From positions 1 to 64,000 of the forward strand of contig NZ_JACHGK010000012.1 in the NCBI RefSeq assembly GCF_014207535.1: DNA of 64,000 nt, written 5' to 3'. Shown here piece after piece: positions 7,545 through 15,795 of the stretch. Every line of letters begins with the position of its first letter. Positions within the stretch are counted from its first letter, which is position 1. Source of the stretch: Bacillus benzoevorans (GTDB lineage Bacteria > Bacillota > Bacilli > Bacillales > Cytobacillaceae). Under the pieces are notes generated by a model that worked only from the letters and a program-made list of their open reading frames with translations, was not told the origin of the DNA and searched no databases. The translations under genes were made by a program, and so were the position numbers.

Positions 7545-8336
7545 TTGATCCCAACTAAAAAGAAAACGGATGTTTTACAATCCGTTCAAAATGGGCTTCA
7601 GATATTAAAGCTTTTTACAGTCGAAAAACCTGAATGGGGATTAACCGAAATAGCCAACACCCTTTTATTGAATAAAAGTACTGTTAGCCGGCTGGTGAGC
7701 GAGTTAGTTACTGAGGGTTTTTTACAAAAAGAAGGGAGAAAATATAGTCTTGGATTCTCATTGCTTTCGATTAGCGGAGTCGTCACTTCCCATTTAGAAA
7801 TTCACCGGGAATCGAAAGATGTATTAAAAGAATTAGTGTCCGATTTGGGGGAAACAGCCCATATTGCTATTTTAGAAGGAAAAGAAATTACCTATTTACA
7901 TAAAGTAGAATGCATAAATCCAGTTCCGCTGCTATCCTCGATTGGAAAGAGGAACCCGGTTACTTGTACAAGTGCCGGCAAAGTTTTATTAGCCTATCAG
8001 AAAAAGCAGTATATCGTTGATAGTATTATAAATGAAGGTCTACCGAAGATGGGGCCAAATAGCCCGGCAGATCCCAATGCATTGAAGCAGCAATTAAGTC
8101 AAATTCAACAACAAGGATATGCGATATGCATCGATGAAATGCATGAAAATGTAGTGAGTATAGCGGCACCTGTCAGAGACTATACCGATGATGTGGTTGC
8201 GGCGGTCACCATAGTGGGAACAAGGGATAGAATGGTTGATTCTAAAATCAATTATTTTATCGAAAGGATGACAGGGGCGTCAGATGAGATTTCTAAAAGA
8301 CTAGGATATATTCAAGGACAGCTAGGAAGGAGTTGA
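7545..8336 (+). CDS. IclR-family transcriptional regulator
   Basis: About 263 residues with an N-terminal winged helix (SVQNGLQILKLF, then NKSTVSRLVSELVTEGFL) and a C-terminal IclR effector domain (GETAHIAILEG, CTSAGKVLLA, ENVVSIAAPVRD). Start chosen at TTG 7545: GAGGTGAT is 4-5 nt upstream of it, and the ATG at 7521 lies upstream of that SD. Followed after 7 bp by a second IclR gene, so the two are co-transcribed. Their place beside the 4-hydroxybenzoate genes fits PcaR/PobR-type regulators of aromatic catabolism. The actual effector cannot be read from sequence. Confidence 0.85.
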   Translation: MIPTKKKTDVLQSVQNGLQILKLFTVEKPEWGLTEIANTLLLNKSTVSRLVSELVTEGFLQKEGRKYSLGFSLLSISGVVTSHLEIHRESKDVLKELVSDLGETAHIAILEGKEITYLHKVECINPVPLLSSIGKRNPVTCTSAGKVLLAYQKKQYIVDSIINEGLPKMGPNSPADPNALKQQLSQIQQQGYAICIDEMHENVVSIAAPVRDYTDDVVAAVTIVGTRDRMVDSKINYFIERMTGASDEISKRLGYIQGQLGRS

Positions 8337-8343
8337 CCATTAA

Positions 8344-9123
8344 ATGAGATATCCTGCTGTGAATGAATACCATTATTCATCCTTTAGAAATGCTCTTCGT
8401 CTCCTCAATTTATTTTCTGTTAATGAACCTGAATTACAATTAGAAGATATGGCATGTAGATTAGAAATTGGTCAAAGTACCGCCTATCGGTTGGTTCATA
8501 CACTGATGGAGGAAGGCTTCATTGTGAGAGATGTATCGGCTAAATCTTACCGTCTTGCTGCATCGTTTTTGGCCTATAGCCATACGATTATTACAAAGGT
8601 AGATTTATGTGATTTGTCACTGGATATTGTCGAGAAATTAGCAGAAACAACGGGAGAAACGGCTCATATTTCTGTTTTCAAGGATGATGAAGCTTTGTAT
8701 CTCCTGAAAATTGATAGTTCCTATCCTGTTCATCTATTGTCACACGCAGGGAGGAAAAATCCGCTTCATTGTACCAGTACTGGACAAGTATTGTTAGCCT
8801 GCCAACCGGATTTTATCATCGAACAGGTGATCAAAAAGGGGCTCACATCCTATACTTCTAAAACCATAACAGATCCTATTAAGCTAAAGAATGTACTGCA
8901 AACAATACGTACACAAGGATATGCCGTAAGTAAAGAAGAACTTCATGAAGGGGTTGTATCAATAGCTGCTCCTGTAAAGAATAAAGAAGGAAAGGTCATA
9001 GCCGTTATTAGTATTGCTGGGCCTAATGGCAGAATAAACCTGCATACTATTCCAAAATTAATCAAACAAGTTCAACAAGCAGCCGATGAAGTAACAAAGA
9101 AATTTCAAAGTAGAAAAAGATGA
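8344..9123 (+). CDS. IclR-family transcriptional regulator (second copy)
   Basis: 259 residues, same architecture as the gene before it: winged helix with QSTAYRLVHTLMEEGFIV, then an effector domain with GETAHISVFKDD, CTSTGQVLLAC and EGVVSIAAPVKN. The two are clearly paralogous but strongly diverged, suggesting an old duplication with different effectors. The SD (GGAG) lies inside the end of the preceding gene, which supports coupled expression. Likely controls the praI/praH/praA operon, its transporter, or itself. Confidence 0.85.
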   Translation: MRYPAVNEYHYSSFRNALRLLNLFSVNEPELQLEDMACRLEIGQSTAYRLVHTLMEEGFIVRDVSAKSYRLAASFLAYSHTIITKVDLCDLSLDIVEKLAETTGETAHISVFKDDEALYLLKIDSSYPVHLLSHAGRKNPLHCTSTGQVLLACQPDFIIEQVIKKGLTSYTSKTITDPIKLKNVLQTIRTQGYAVSKEELHEGVVSIAAPVKNKEGKVIAVISIAGPNGRINLHTIPKLIKQVQQAADEVTKKFQSRKR

Positions 9124-9126
9124 ACA

Positions 9127-9155
9127 AGGGGCGCGGGGACTGTTCATTGTCCCGG
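9127..9155 (+). repeat. Degenerate GGGGAC...GTCCC intergenic repeat
   Basis: A short hairpin (GGGAC/GTCCC) in a GCGCGGGGACTGTTC context directly after the second IclR gene. Similar GCGGGGAYGGTTC-type sequences occur at 30313, 31632 and 48171, resembling the interspersed REP-like repeats common in Bacillus intergenic DNA. The remaining 9156-9332 shows nothing further. Confidence 0.4.
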
Positions 9156-9332
9156 TGTATTCTCTCTTATTTATAATTTTTCTGGAAAAATTTCATGCAA
9201 TATAGAACAGTAAGATGATAAATATTGTGCCAACCTATCACTTTCCATATTTCACAAATCATACATAGAAATACCACTCGTAGGAAAAAATGTATAGTAG
9301 TATTCCGCTGTTTCAGGAGAAGAGGGGTATTC

Positions 9333-11975
9333 ATGCTTTTTAAACGACGAAGTCAAAAAATAATGATCCAGCAGCAACCTGAAAGACCAACCGATTCATT
9401 AACCTCTGATTTTTCTGAAAATGTAAACAAAATACATTCCCTTTATGAAGATTGTTCGGATGTGGTGTTTCGTTCTTTTCGCATTGGAGAAACGCTTCGG
9501 GCAGCAGTCATTTATATTGATGGGTTAGTCAATGTTCAAGAATTAGAAGCCAGTGTACTTTCTCTCTTGTTGAAGGAAATGAAGGAGACTCCATTGAATG
9601 TTTCAAATTGGATGAAAGAAAAATTATCCATTGCTAAAGTGACAGAAGTTAAAACAGTGGATGAGTGTATTGGGTTCATTTCAATCGGCTATACTGTTCT
9701 GTTGTTAGAAAACGAGAACATAGGATTTGCTCTAGGGCTTGCGCAATGGGAGAAGCGTTCGATCGAACCCCCTGAATCAGAGACGATTGTCAAAGGACCT
9801 CGTGAAGGATTTACAGAATCTGTCGGTGTGAATCTATCATTAATTCGTAGAAAAATTAAAAGTCCTCAATTGAAAACAAAATCAATGAAAATTGGCAGAA
9901 GCAGTCAAACCGAAGTGGTGATCACCTATATTAGGGGGGTAGCAGATGAAACTTTAATTGAAGAAGTACAGAATCGATTAAGGCGAATTGATATAGATGC
10001 TATCTTAGAAAGCCAGTATATTGAAGAATTAATTGAAGATATGCCATATTCGCCTTTTCCGCAAATATATAATACAGAGCGTCCAGATATTTGTGCAGCC
10101 AATTTGTTGGAGGGAAGAGTAGTTATTCTTGTCGACGGTTCCCCTTCAGCCTTAATTTTACCAATTACACTGTTCTCATTTTTACAAGCAAATGAAGATT
10201 ATTATCAACGTTATATGATAAGTACAGCTATTAGGTGGCTGCGCTATCTTTTTTTGTTTTTTTCCATCTTTCTTCCTTCGTTGTATGTTGCTGTTTTAAG
10301 CTATCATCAAGAAATGGTGCCAACTAAACTGATCATAACCATGGCTTCTTCAAGAGAAAATGTGCCGTTTCCTGCTGTGGTTGAGGCATTAATCATGGAA
10401 ATTACGTTTGAAGCATTACGTGAGGCAGGAATCAGATTACCTAAACAAGTTGGAGCAGCAGTTAGTATCGTAGGCGCACTAGTGATTGGACAAGCTGCGA
10501 TTCAAGCAGGAATTGTATCTCCTCCCATGGTGATGGTAGTGGCATTAACTGGAATTGCCTCTTTTACTATTCCTCAATATAACTTTGGGGCTACATTAAG
10601 GCTGCTTCGGTTTCCGATGATGTTTCTTGCTGGAACACTCGGTCTATTAGGGATCATCCTAGGGGTATTGGTTATCCTTACCCATTTATGTAAATTGCGT
10701 TCCTTTGGCGTTCCATATTTAACCCCATTAGCGCCGTTAAATGTAAAAGAACTGAAAGATGTACTTGTGCGAGCCCCGATATGGAAGTTATCCACTCGTC
10801 CACATTTAACGGGAGAGTATAACAAGCATCGTCAAAGCGCGAATCTGACCCAACTCAAGGAGGAGCGCAGCATGATTGAAAAGGGGAAAATATCTGCTGT
10901 ACAGATAGCCATGTTACTTTATACATCCATTGTTGTTACAGGTATTCTTTTCTTACCCATTATTACCTATCTTTTCGCAGAAAGAGATTTCTGGATGGCT
11001 CCTATTTTGTCCATGCTTTTAGGATTCATTTTGGTAAGTGTCATGTGTAAATTGCAAAGATATTATCCAAAAGAAACGATCATTCAATATTGTGGTTCTA
11101 TTCTGGGTAAAGGTATAGGAAAAATAGTCAGTTTGCTCATTTTATTGAATCTGTTATACCAATCCTACATGTCATTTAATGCCTATGCCTTATTTGTTAA
11201 TGATTACTATCTTCCTGACACCCCGAAAACGGTGATTATGGGGAGTATTGCTGCTGCTTGCGCGTTTGCTGTACGCGGTGGTGTAGAAACCATTGGAAGG
11301 TTAGCGCAACTGATTACGCCGCTTTTAATGATTCTATTTATGGTCCTTTTTCTTTTTCTTCTGACAGAAATAGATTTAAGGAATATGTTCCCGATACTTG
11401 GAAATGGAGTATTACCCTTACTTAAAGCAACGTACTTCTCAAATATTTGGTTTAGCGAATTTATATATATTGGTTTTTTACTGCCATTTTTGGATAATCA
11501 TCAGGGAGGTAAAAAATGGGTAATGCTTTGCTGTATGTCTACCATGGTGTCAATTGTCATGATTAGCATGGTAATTCTATTAATACTGGGGGAGACATTG
11601 GAAGGGTTTACCGTCCCTTTTGCGACTGCCGTCCAGTTTATTAACATTGGGGAATTCTTTACCCATTTAGAATCGCTCGTAATGGCATTTTGGATTATGG
11701 GTGCTTTTATTAAAATGATTTTGTTATTTTATATGCTTACATTAGGATGGGCACAATGGTATAACTTATCAGACTATCGTCCATTTGTCATCCCAGCCAT
11801 TTTTCTGGTCACTTTACTTGCGATCTGGCAAATAAAAAATGGACCAGCGTATCACTTGAATATTATTACAATAGCACCTGCTGCAGCACATTTATCAAGC
11901 CTATTTCCGATCCTGCTTTTATTGATTGCTTATTTTAAAAAGAAAAAACAGAAAAAGACGCCTAGGGTGCAATAG
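9333..11975 (+). CDS. Fused spore germinant receptor A and B subunits (GerA-GerB fusion)
   Basis: One frame of about 880 residues. Residues 1 to about 513 are a GerA-type A subunit: soluble N-domain (DCSDVVFRSFRIG), then RPDICAANLLEGRVVILVDG and a membrane part ending PLAPLNVKELKDVLVRAP. Residues from about 514 (MIEKGKISAVQIAMLLY) are a GerB-type permease of ten helices from the amino acid/polyamine superfamily. In characterised receptors these are separate inner-membrane proteins; here no stop separates them. An SD and ATG for the B part remain at 10857-10874, so separate B product is also possible. The start at 9333 (MLFKRR) follows GAGGGG; the frame is open further up to 9225. Followed by gerC- and gerD-type genes. 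Confidence 0.85.
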   Translation: MLFKRRSQKIMIQQQPERPTDSLTSDFSENVNKIHSLYEDCSDVVFRSFRIGETLRAAVIYIDGLVNVQELEASVLSLLLKEMKETPLNVSNWMKEKLSIAKVTEVKTVDECIGFISIGYTVLLLENENIGFALGLAQWEKRSIEPPESETIVKGPREGFTESVGVNLSLIRRKIKSPQLKTKSMKIGRSSQTEVVITYIRGVADETLIEEVQNRLRRIDIDAILESQYIEELIEDMPYSPFPQIYNTERPDICAANLLEGRVVILVDGSPSALILPITLFSFLQANEDYYQRYMISTAIRWLRYLFLFFSIFLPSLYVAVLSYHQEMVPTKLIITMASSRENVPFPAVVEALIMEITFEALREAGIRLPKQVGAAVSIVGALVIGQAAIQAGIVSPPMVMVVALTGIASFTIPQYNFGATLRLLRFPMMFLAGTLGLLGIILGVLVILTHLCKLRSFGVPYLTPLAPLNVKELKDVLVRAPIWKLSTRPHLTGEYNKHRQSANLTQLKEERSMIEKGKISAVQIAMLLYTSIVVTGILFLPIITYLFAERDFWMAPILSMLLGFILVSVMCKLQRYYPKETIIQYCGSILGKGIGKIVSLLILLNLLYQSYMSFNAYALFVNDYYLPDTPKTVIMGSIAAACAFAVRGGVETIGRLAQLITPLLMILFMVLFLFLLTEIDLRNMFPILGNGVLPLLKATYFSNIWFSEFIYIGFLLPFLDNHQGGKKWVMLCCMSTMVSIVMISMVILLILGETLEGFTVPFATAVQFINIGEFFTHLESLVMAFWIMGAFIKMILLFYMLTLGWAQWYNLSDYRPFVIPAIFLVTLLAIWQIKNGPAYHLNIITIAPAAAHLSSLFPILLLLIAYFKKKKQKKTPRVQ
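10857..10874 (+). promoter_or_regulatory. Internal ribosome binding site and ATG for the GerB part
   Basis: AAGGAGG at 10857-10863 sits 8 nt upstream of the in-frame ATG at 10872, exactly where a free-standing GerB gene would begin. This suggests the fusion arose by loss of the A-subunit stop codon and that GerB may still be made independently. Confidence 0.7.
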
Positions 11976-11977
11976 AC

Positions 11978-13135
11978 ATGAAGAAAATCAATGCTTTTTC
12001 CTTACTTATTTGTCTGTTTCTGTTATCTGGATGCTGGGATCAAAAAGAATTGAATGAGCTTGTTTTAATTAATGGTATTGGGATCGATCAAGCAGAAGAT
12101 GGCCAGGTCGAGGTAACGGTTTCAATTGCAGTTCCAAAAGCAAATAGTTCCGCTGGAGGAGGAGAAATAGCCGGAGGGGGAGGAGGAGCAGGGGGAGGCA
12201 CGTATATGATACTTACTAGACATGCTAAGGCACCAACCATCACAAAAGCATTTGATCAATTACAAACACAAATTCCACGTAAAATATTTTTGGGACACCT
12301 TCGAGCGATTGTGTTTAGTGAAAAAGTAGCGGAAAAAGGCATAAAAGATCATTTTGATGTCTTTTTACGCCATCGTGGTCCAAGTACCAATACATTTGTA
12401 TTTATCTCTAAAGGAAGTGCGAAGGAATTGCTGGCATTACAAACTGAATTATATAGTCCTGTTGATATTATGGTCAATATAGCTAGAACGGATACTTTAA
12501 TGAAAACTACCGTATTAGATGTTTATCAAATGTTAAAAAAAAGGGATACCGCTATCCCCATGATTGAAAAATTGCCCGCAGAGAAAGGGAAAAAGCCCAA
12601 TCAAACCATTCCTTTTCTAAACCATACTGCTATTTTTAATAAAGATAAAATGATTGGTTCTTTAGATGATTACTTAACAAGAGGAGCGATGTGGGTACGT
12701 AATGAGATAGAAGAAGATCGTATTATGTGGAAACCCGAAAATGAAGATGAACCAATTGTACTGAATGTCCTTAATGCAAATACAAAGTTCGTACCAGAGA
12801 TTAAGGGGGACAAGTGGAGCATTATGATTAAAGGAAGTGCATCAGGAGTCATCATCTCTAGTGAATCCGAACTGAATGTTAAAGATAAAAAAACGATAGA
12901 TACATTGGAAAAAGAATTTGCCAAGGAAATAGAAAAGAAAATGGCAAGCACGGTGAAATATGTGCAAAAAGATAAGAAAATACGCATTTTTGAATTTGGA
13001 GAGGCTTTTAATCGCAAGTACCCTAAACGGTGGAACAAGGATAAAGATCGCTGGGAAGAGATATATCCTACAGTAGAAGTAAAGTATGATATGAAAGTAA
13101 ATATTCGATCTAGTGGTGTAGGAACCGTTCATTAA
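11978..13135 (+). CDS. Spore germination lipoprotein, C subunit (GerC family)
   Basis: 385 residues with a lipoprotein signal peptide (LFLLSGCWD, Cys about 19), so anchored on the outer face of the spore inner membrane. The GerC family body follows, beginning DQKELNELVLINGIGID. An unusual glycine-rich stretch (about residues 61-74, GGGEIAGGGGGAGGG) is inserted in the first domain. It starts 2 bp after the fused A-B gene and is followed by the D subunit gene. Together they form a germinant receptor for small nutrients. Transcription would be expected from a forespore (sigma-G) promoter, but no convincing one was seen upstream of 9333. Confidence 0.88.
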   Translation: MKKINAFSLLICLFLLSGCWDQKELNELVLINGIGIDQAEDGQVEVTVSIAVPKANSSAGGGEIAGGGGGAGGGTYMILTRHAKAPTITKAFDQLQTQIPRKIFLGHLRAIVFSEKVAEKGIKDHFDVFLRHRGPSTNTFVFISKGSAKELLALQTELYSPVDIMVNIARTDTLMKTTVLDVYQMLKKRDTAIPMIEKLPAEKGKKPNQTIPFLNHTAIFNKDKMIGSLDDYLTRGAMWVRNEIEEDRIMWKPENEDEPIVLNVLNANTKFVPEIKGDKWSIMIKGSASGVIISSESELNVKDKKTIDTLEKEFAKEIEKKMASTVKYVQKDKKIRIFEFGEAFNRKYPKRWNKDKDRWEEIYPTVEVKYDMKVNIRSSGVGTVH

Positions 13136-13149
13136 AGGAGTGAACCCGT

Positions 13150-13365
13150 ATGAAGGTATTTCAATTATTTTGGATTACACTCATAGTTGCTGTGCTTATT
13201 TTATTTGAATGGCCGCAAATGAAACAGAATTCAAAAAAGGAGAAAAACCTATTTTTGCTCCTTTTTATCTTTGAGTGGATTTTCTCCATCGTGCTGTTAT
13301 TTTATCCAGATTTACCCAATCCACTTGAACCCATATTTCCTTATTTTGAATGGGTGAAGCAATAG
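13150..13365 (+). CDS. Small two-helix D subunit of the germinant receptor
   Basis: 71 residues with two predicted membrane helices (FWITLIVAVLILF and FLLLFIFEWIFSIVLLF) joined by a charged loop. Size and position as the last gene of a ger operon match the GerD-type small receptor subunits that modulate receptor activity. AAAGGAG precedes the ATG at good spacing, 14 bp after gerC. Confidence 0.7.
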   Translation: MKVFQLFWITLIVAVLILFEWPQMKQNSKKEKNLFLLLFIFEWIFSIVLLFYPDLPNPLEPIFPYFEWVKQ

Positions 13366-13391
13366 AGGAAACGCAGGGGCAGCGTTTCCTT
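13366..13391 (+). terminator. Hairpin ending the ger operon
   Basis: AGGAAACGC pairs with GCGTTTCCT across seven bases. The following T run is weak (TTAAAT). It lies between the ger operon and the convergent GntR gene. Confidence 0.5.
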
Positions 13392-13448
13392 AAATACTTC
13401 CAATTACACTTGTCATAAAGTATCTTTGATCTTTTGATTGATTGGTTT

Positions 13449-14159
13449 TTAAGAAGAAATGGATGGTAAAAAGTCTGTAAAAAGGTTCAGATGCTGTTCC
13501 ATCTTCTTAGCAGCAAGCTCAGGTTTTTGCTGTTCGATGGCTTCATAAATATCATAGGCCTGCCTGGTTAATTGATCACGAAGTTCAATGGGACAATCAG
13601 TATGGTTAAAGTATCTAGTTAAAGAAAGAATGATCGCTTCAATGGTTGTAATGACCATTCGATTATGGGTGGCTTTAGCGATCGCCTTATGGAATAAAAA
13701 ATCTCGCTCATAGAAATGTTTACTGGAAATAGCCGCATCCATACCGGCAAGCGTATCTTTTAACACTTGCAAATCTTCCTCTCTCCGTCTTAATGCCGCA
13801 AGGGAACAGGATTTCAGTTCGACGGTTTCTCGTACTTCTAAAACTTCATCGATTGTCATTCCTTCCAGACTAAGAGATAGAGAAATATAATCACTAATAT
13901 CATTCATTAGGGCATTCAAATCAATTTCGGCAACGAAATGACCTCCTTTTGCGCCCGATTTTGTCACGATTAATTTGGCGGCTGTTAAAAGTTTAATCGC
14001 ATCACGTATCGTTGGTCTGCTGACTTGAAATTGCTCTGCTAAATCTTGTTCCGGCGGCAGTTTGTCTCCAGGACTTAAATCTCTGCTGATAATTGCTGCT
14101 CTTATTTGTTCGGCAATTTGTTCAGATAAGGTTAAGAGTTTTTTATTAATTAATTTCAT
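13449..14159 (-). CDS. GntR-family regulator, FadR (FCD) subfamily
   Basis: 236 residues: N-terminal winged helix (LSPGDKLPPEQDLAEQF, VSRPTIRDAIKLL) and an all-helical FCD effector domain with the metal-site His in FHKAIAKATHNRM and a C-terminal QHLNLF. Start at 14159 follows GAGGTGAG. It diverges from the creatinase-like/hyuA/hyuB operon with 446 bp between them and is the probable local regulator of that catabolic locus, with effector likely a pathway acid. The effector is not known. Confidence 0.85.
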   Translation of the reverse strand: MKLINKKLLTLSEQIAEQIRAAIISRDLSPGDKLPPEQDLAEQFQVSRPTIRDAIKLLTAAKLIVTKSGAKGGHFVAEIDLNALMNDISDYISLSLSLEGMTIDEVLEVRETVELKSCSLAALRRREEDLQVLKDTLAGMDAAISSKHFYERDFLFHKAIAKATHNRMVITTIEAIILSLTRYFNHTDCPIELRDQLTRQAYDIYEAIEQQKPELAAKKMEQHLNLFTDFLPSISS

Positions 14160-14311
14160 TCTTCATCTCACCTCGAAATATATTGTAGGCGTCATTTTCA
14201 TAAACTGATGTCTCTAAAAAAGTAGAATACGATGGAATCTGTTCATCCCTAATTCACTTAAAGGGAAAAATGGTTCAATAGAGAGAAAGGTAATAATAAT
14301 ATACATTTAGA

Positions 14312-14328
14312 ATAATTGTAATAATTAT
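14312..14328. promoter_or_regulatory. AT-rich palindrome, possible GntR operator
   Basis: ATAATT and AATTAT flank a 5-bp centre within the divergent intergenic region. It could be an operator, but AT-rich palindromes arise by chance. Apart from this and the promoter at 14536, 14160-14605 shows nothing. Confidence 0.2.
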
Positions 14329-14535
14329 AAAATTCAAATAAATTTATATCAATTAATTTGTTTCCCTTTATTTGAAAGAAATCAATATGGATATCGGAAA
14401 ATGCCGTTTTTACACTAATTTGCTAATCATAAATTTGACTGCAAAGGATTGGCAGCGAGCAATATAGATAGAAAAGTTTAGAATTAGACCTTAACCTTCT
14501 TGTTTAAAGGTAAAAATTATTAACATTTAAAAGCA

Positions 14536-14564
14536 TTTACAAAGTAAATACTATAAATTATCAT
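14536..14564 (+). promoter_or_regulatory. Sigma-A promoter for the 14.6-29.9 kb catabolic operon
   Basis: TTTACA (14536-14541), a 17-nt spacer and TATCAT (14559-14564), about 40 nt upstream of the GTG start at 14606. Good spacing and five of six bases at each box. It is the only convincing promoter seen before the long co-directional run of genes. Confidence 0.6.
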
Positions 14565-14605
14565 AAAATTATAAATATTCAGATAAATAGAAGGAGGATT
14601 AACTA

Positions 14606-15790
14606 GTGATTATCTCAATCGAAAAATCAGAAAGGGAACAACGATTAAGTCGTGTAAGATCCCTCATAAAAGATAAAGGATACAAAGCATTATTATTTGC
14701 TGCCGATTCCTATCTTGGTAAAAAAGGCTCCTTACGGTATTTGTTTGATAATCACTTAATTCATCGCTATGGCTATGGATTAGTGTTAGAAGAAGGTCAA
14801 TATCAAATTCTTCCATCTGGGTTACATTGGTGTACCGACAGGCGGGTTCCGGATACCATTTATCCAAAGGATCATGAAGTGTTAGAAATTGTCAGAATAT
14901 TCAATAAACAAAACATTGCCGAAGGCGTTGTTGGGGTCATTGGATTAAATAATACGATGAAAATCGAAGATTACGACTATCTCAAACAAGAGCTTCCCCA
15001 TATTCAATGGGTCGATGCGAGTGTCGCTTTTGAAGAGGTTCGCTCAATCAAGAGTAAAACGGAAATTGAAGGAGTAAAAGAAGCAAATACCATTATTGAA
15101 GCAGGTTTTGACAGCATCATTGAACATATTCGTCCGGGAATGACAGAAGAAGAAGCTGTTTCTGTCGCCTATTCAACCGTTCATGCGCTGGGTGCTAGGG
15201 ACACGCTGTTCTTGACCTTATCGAGTGAGGAACCTGGTGCAGTCGAGCCGATCTTTTTAAATCCTCGCCCAAAAGTGATTAAAGAGAATGATTATTTAAT
15301 CGTCTCACTTGAAATTACCGGTCCCAGCGGTCATTGGGTCGAGCATTCTCGTATGTTCTGCTTTGGAACTCGTGATGAGGAAATGGAACGACTGGCACGA
15401 TTAGTAGCAAGAGGCATTGAATATGCAGAAAAAACGATGAAGCCGGGTGTGAAAGTGACAGACATTCAGGAAGAACTGGAAAAAATGGCCGCAGAAGCAG
15501 GAACAGTATGCGGGCACTTGACCGGACATGGAATCGGGATGGATGTCATCGAGCGTCCATTTGTTGCAAGACAAACGGGAACTTCCTTTATTGGTGTCGA
15601 GGTCCCAGGGGAAGAAGATGAAGGGCTCTTGTATCTAAAGGAAGGAATGGTGATTAGCTTCCATCCGCAAATCATGAATCCGGATATGAAAAAATCAGCC
15701 TACATGTCTGATGTATTTGTGATAACAGTTGATGGCGCCCAGCGGTTATCCAGCCGAAATCATGAAGTCATTTTAATAAAGGGAAGGTGA
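14606..15790 (+). CDS. M24-family creatinase/aminopeptidase-P-like hydrolase, metal site degenerate
   Basis: 394 residues with the two-domain creatinase/prolidase layout (N-domain to about 155, pita-bread domain after). Of the five M24 metal ligands only the His of GHLTGHGIGMDV is evident. The two Asp are replaced in SLEITGPSGHWVEHSR, and the usual Glu of the IEPG motif is His (MVISFHPQIM). That argues against a metallopeptidase and for a creatinase-like, metal-free amidohydrolase or related C-N/C-S lyase. GTG start 14606 follows AAGGAGG. First gene of the operon; it overlaps the region of the hyuA SD. Neighbours HyuAB and NCS1 permease suggest a nitrogen-containing small molecule substrate. 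Confidence 0.75.
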   Translation: MIISIEKSEREQRLSRVRSLIKDKGYKALLFAADSYLGKKGSLRYLFDNHLIHRYGYGLVLEEGQYQILPSGLHWCTDRRVPDTIYPKDHEVLEIVRIFNKQNIAEGVVGVIGLNNTMKIEDYDYLKQELPHIQWVDASVAFEEVRSIKSKTEIEGVKEANTIIEAGFDSIIEHIRPGMTEEEAVSVAYSTVHALGARDTLFLTLSSEEPGAVEPIFLNPRPKVIKENDYLIVSLEITGPSGHWVEHSRMFCFGTRDEEMERLARLVARGIEYAEKTMKPGVKVTDIQEELEKMAAEAGTVCGHLTGHGIGMDVIERPFVARQTGTSFIGVEVPGEEDEGLLYLKEGMVISFHPQIMNPDMKKSAYMSDVFVITVDGAQRLSSRNHEVILIKGR

Positions 15791-15795
15791 AATGC

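Noticed and set aside
12670..13132. Two frames on the minus strand inside gerC
   Set aside because: Shadows of a clear GerC gene, with no SD.
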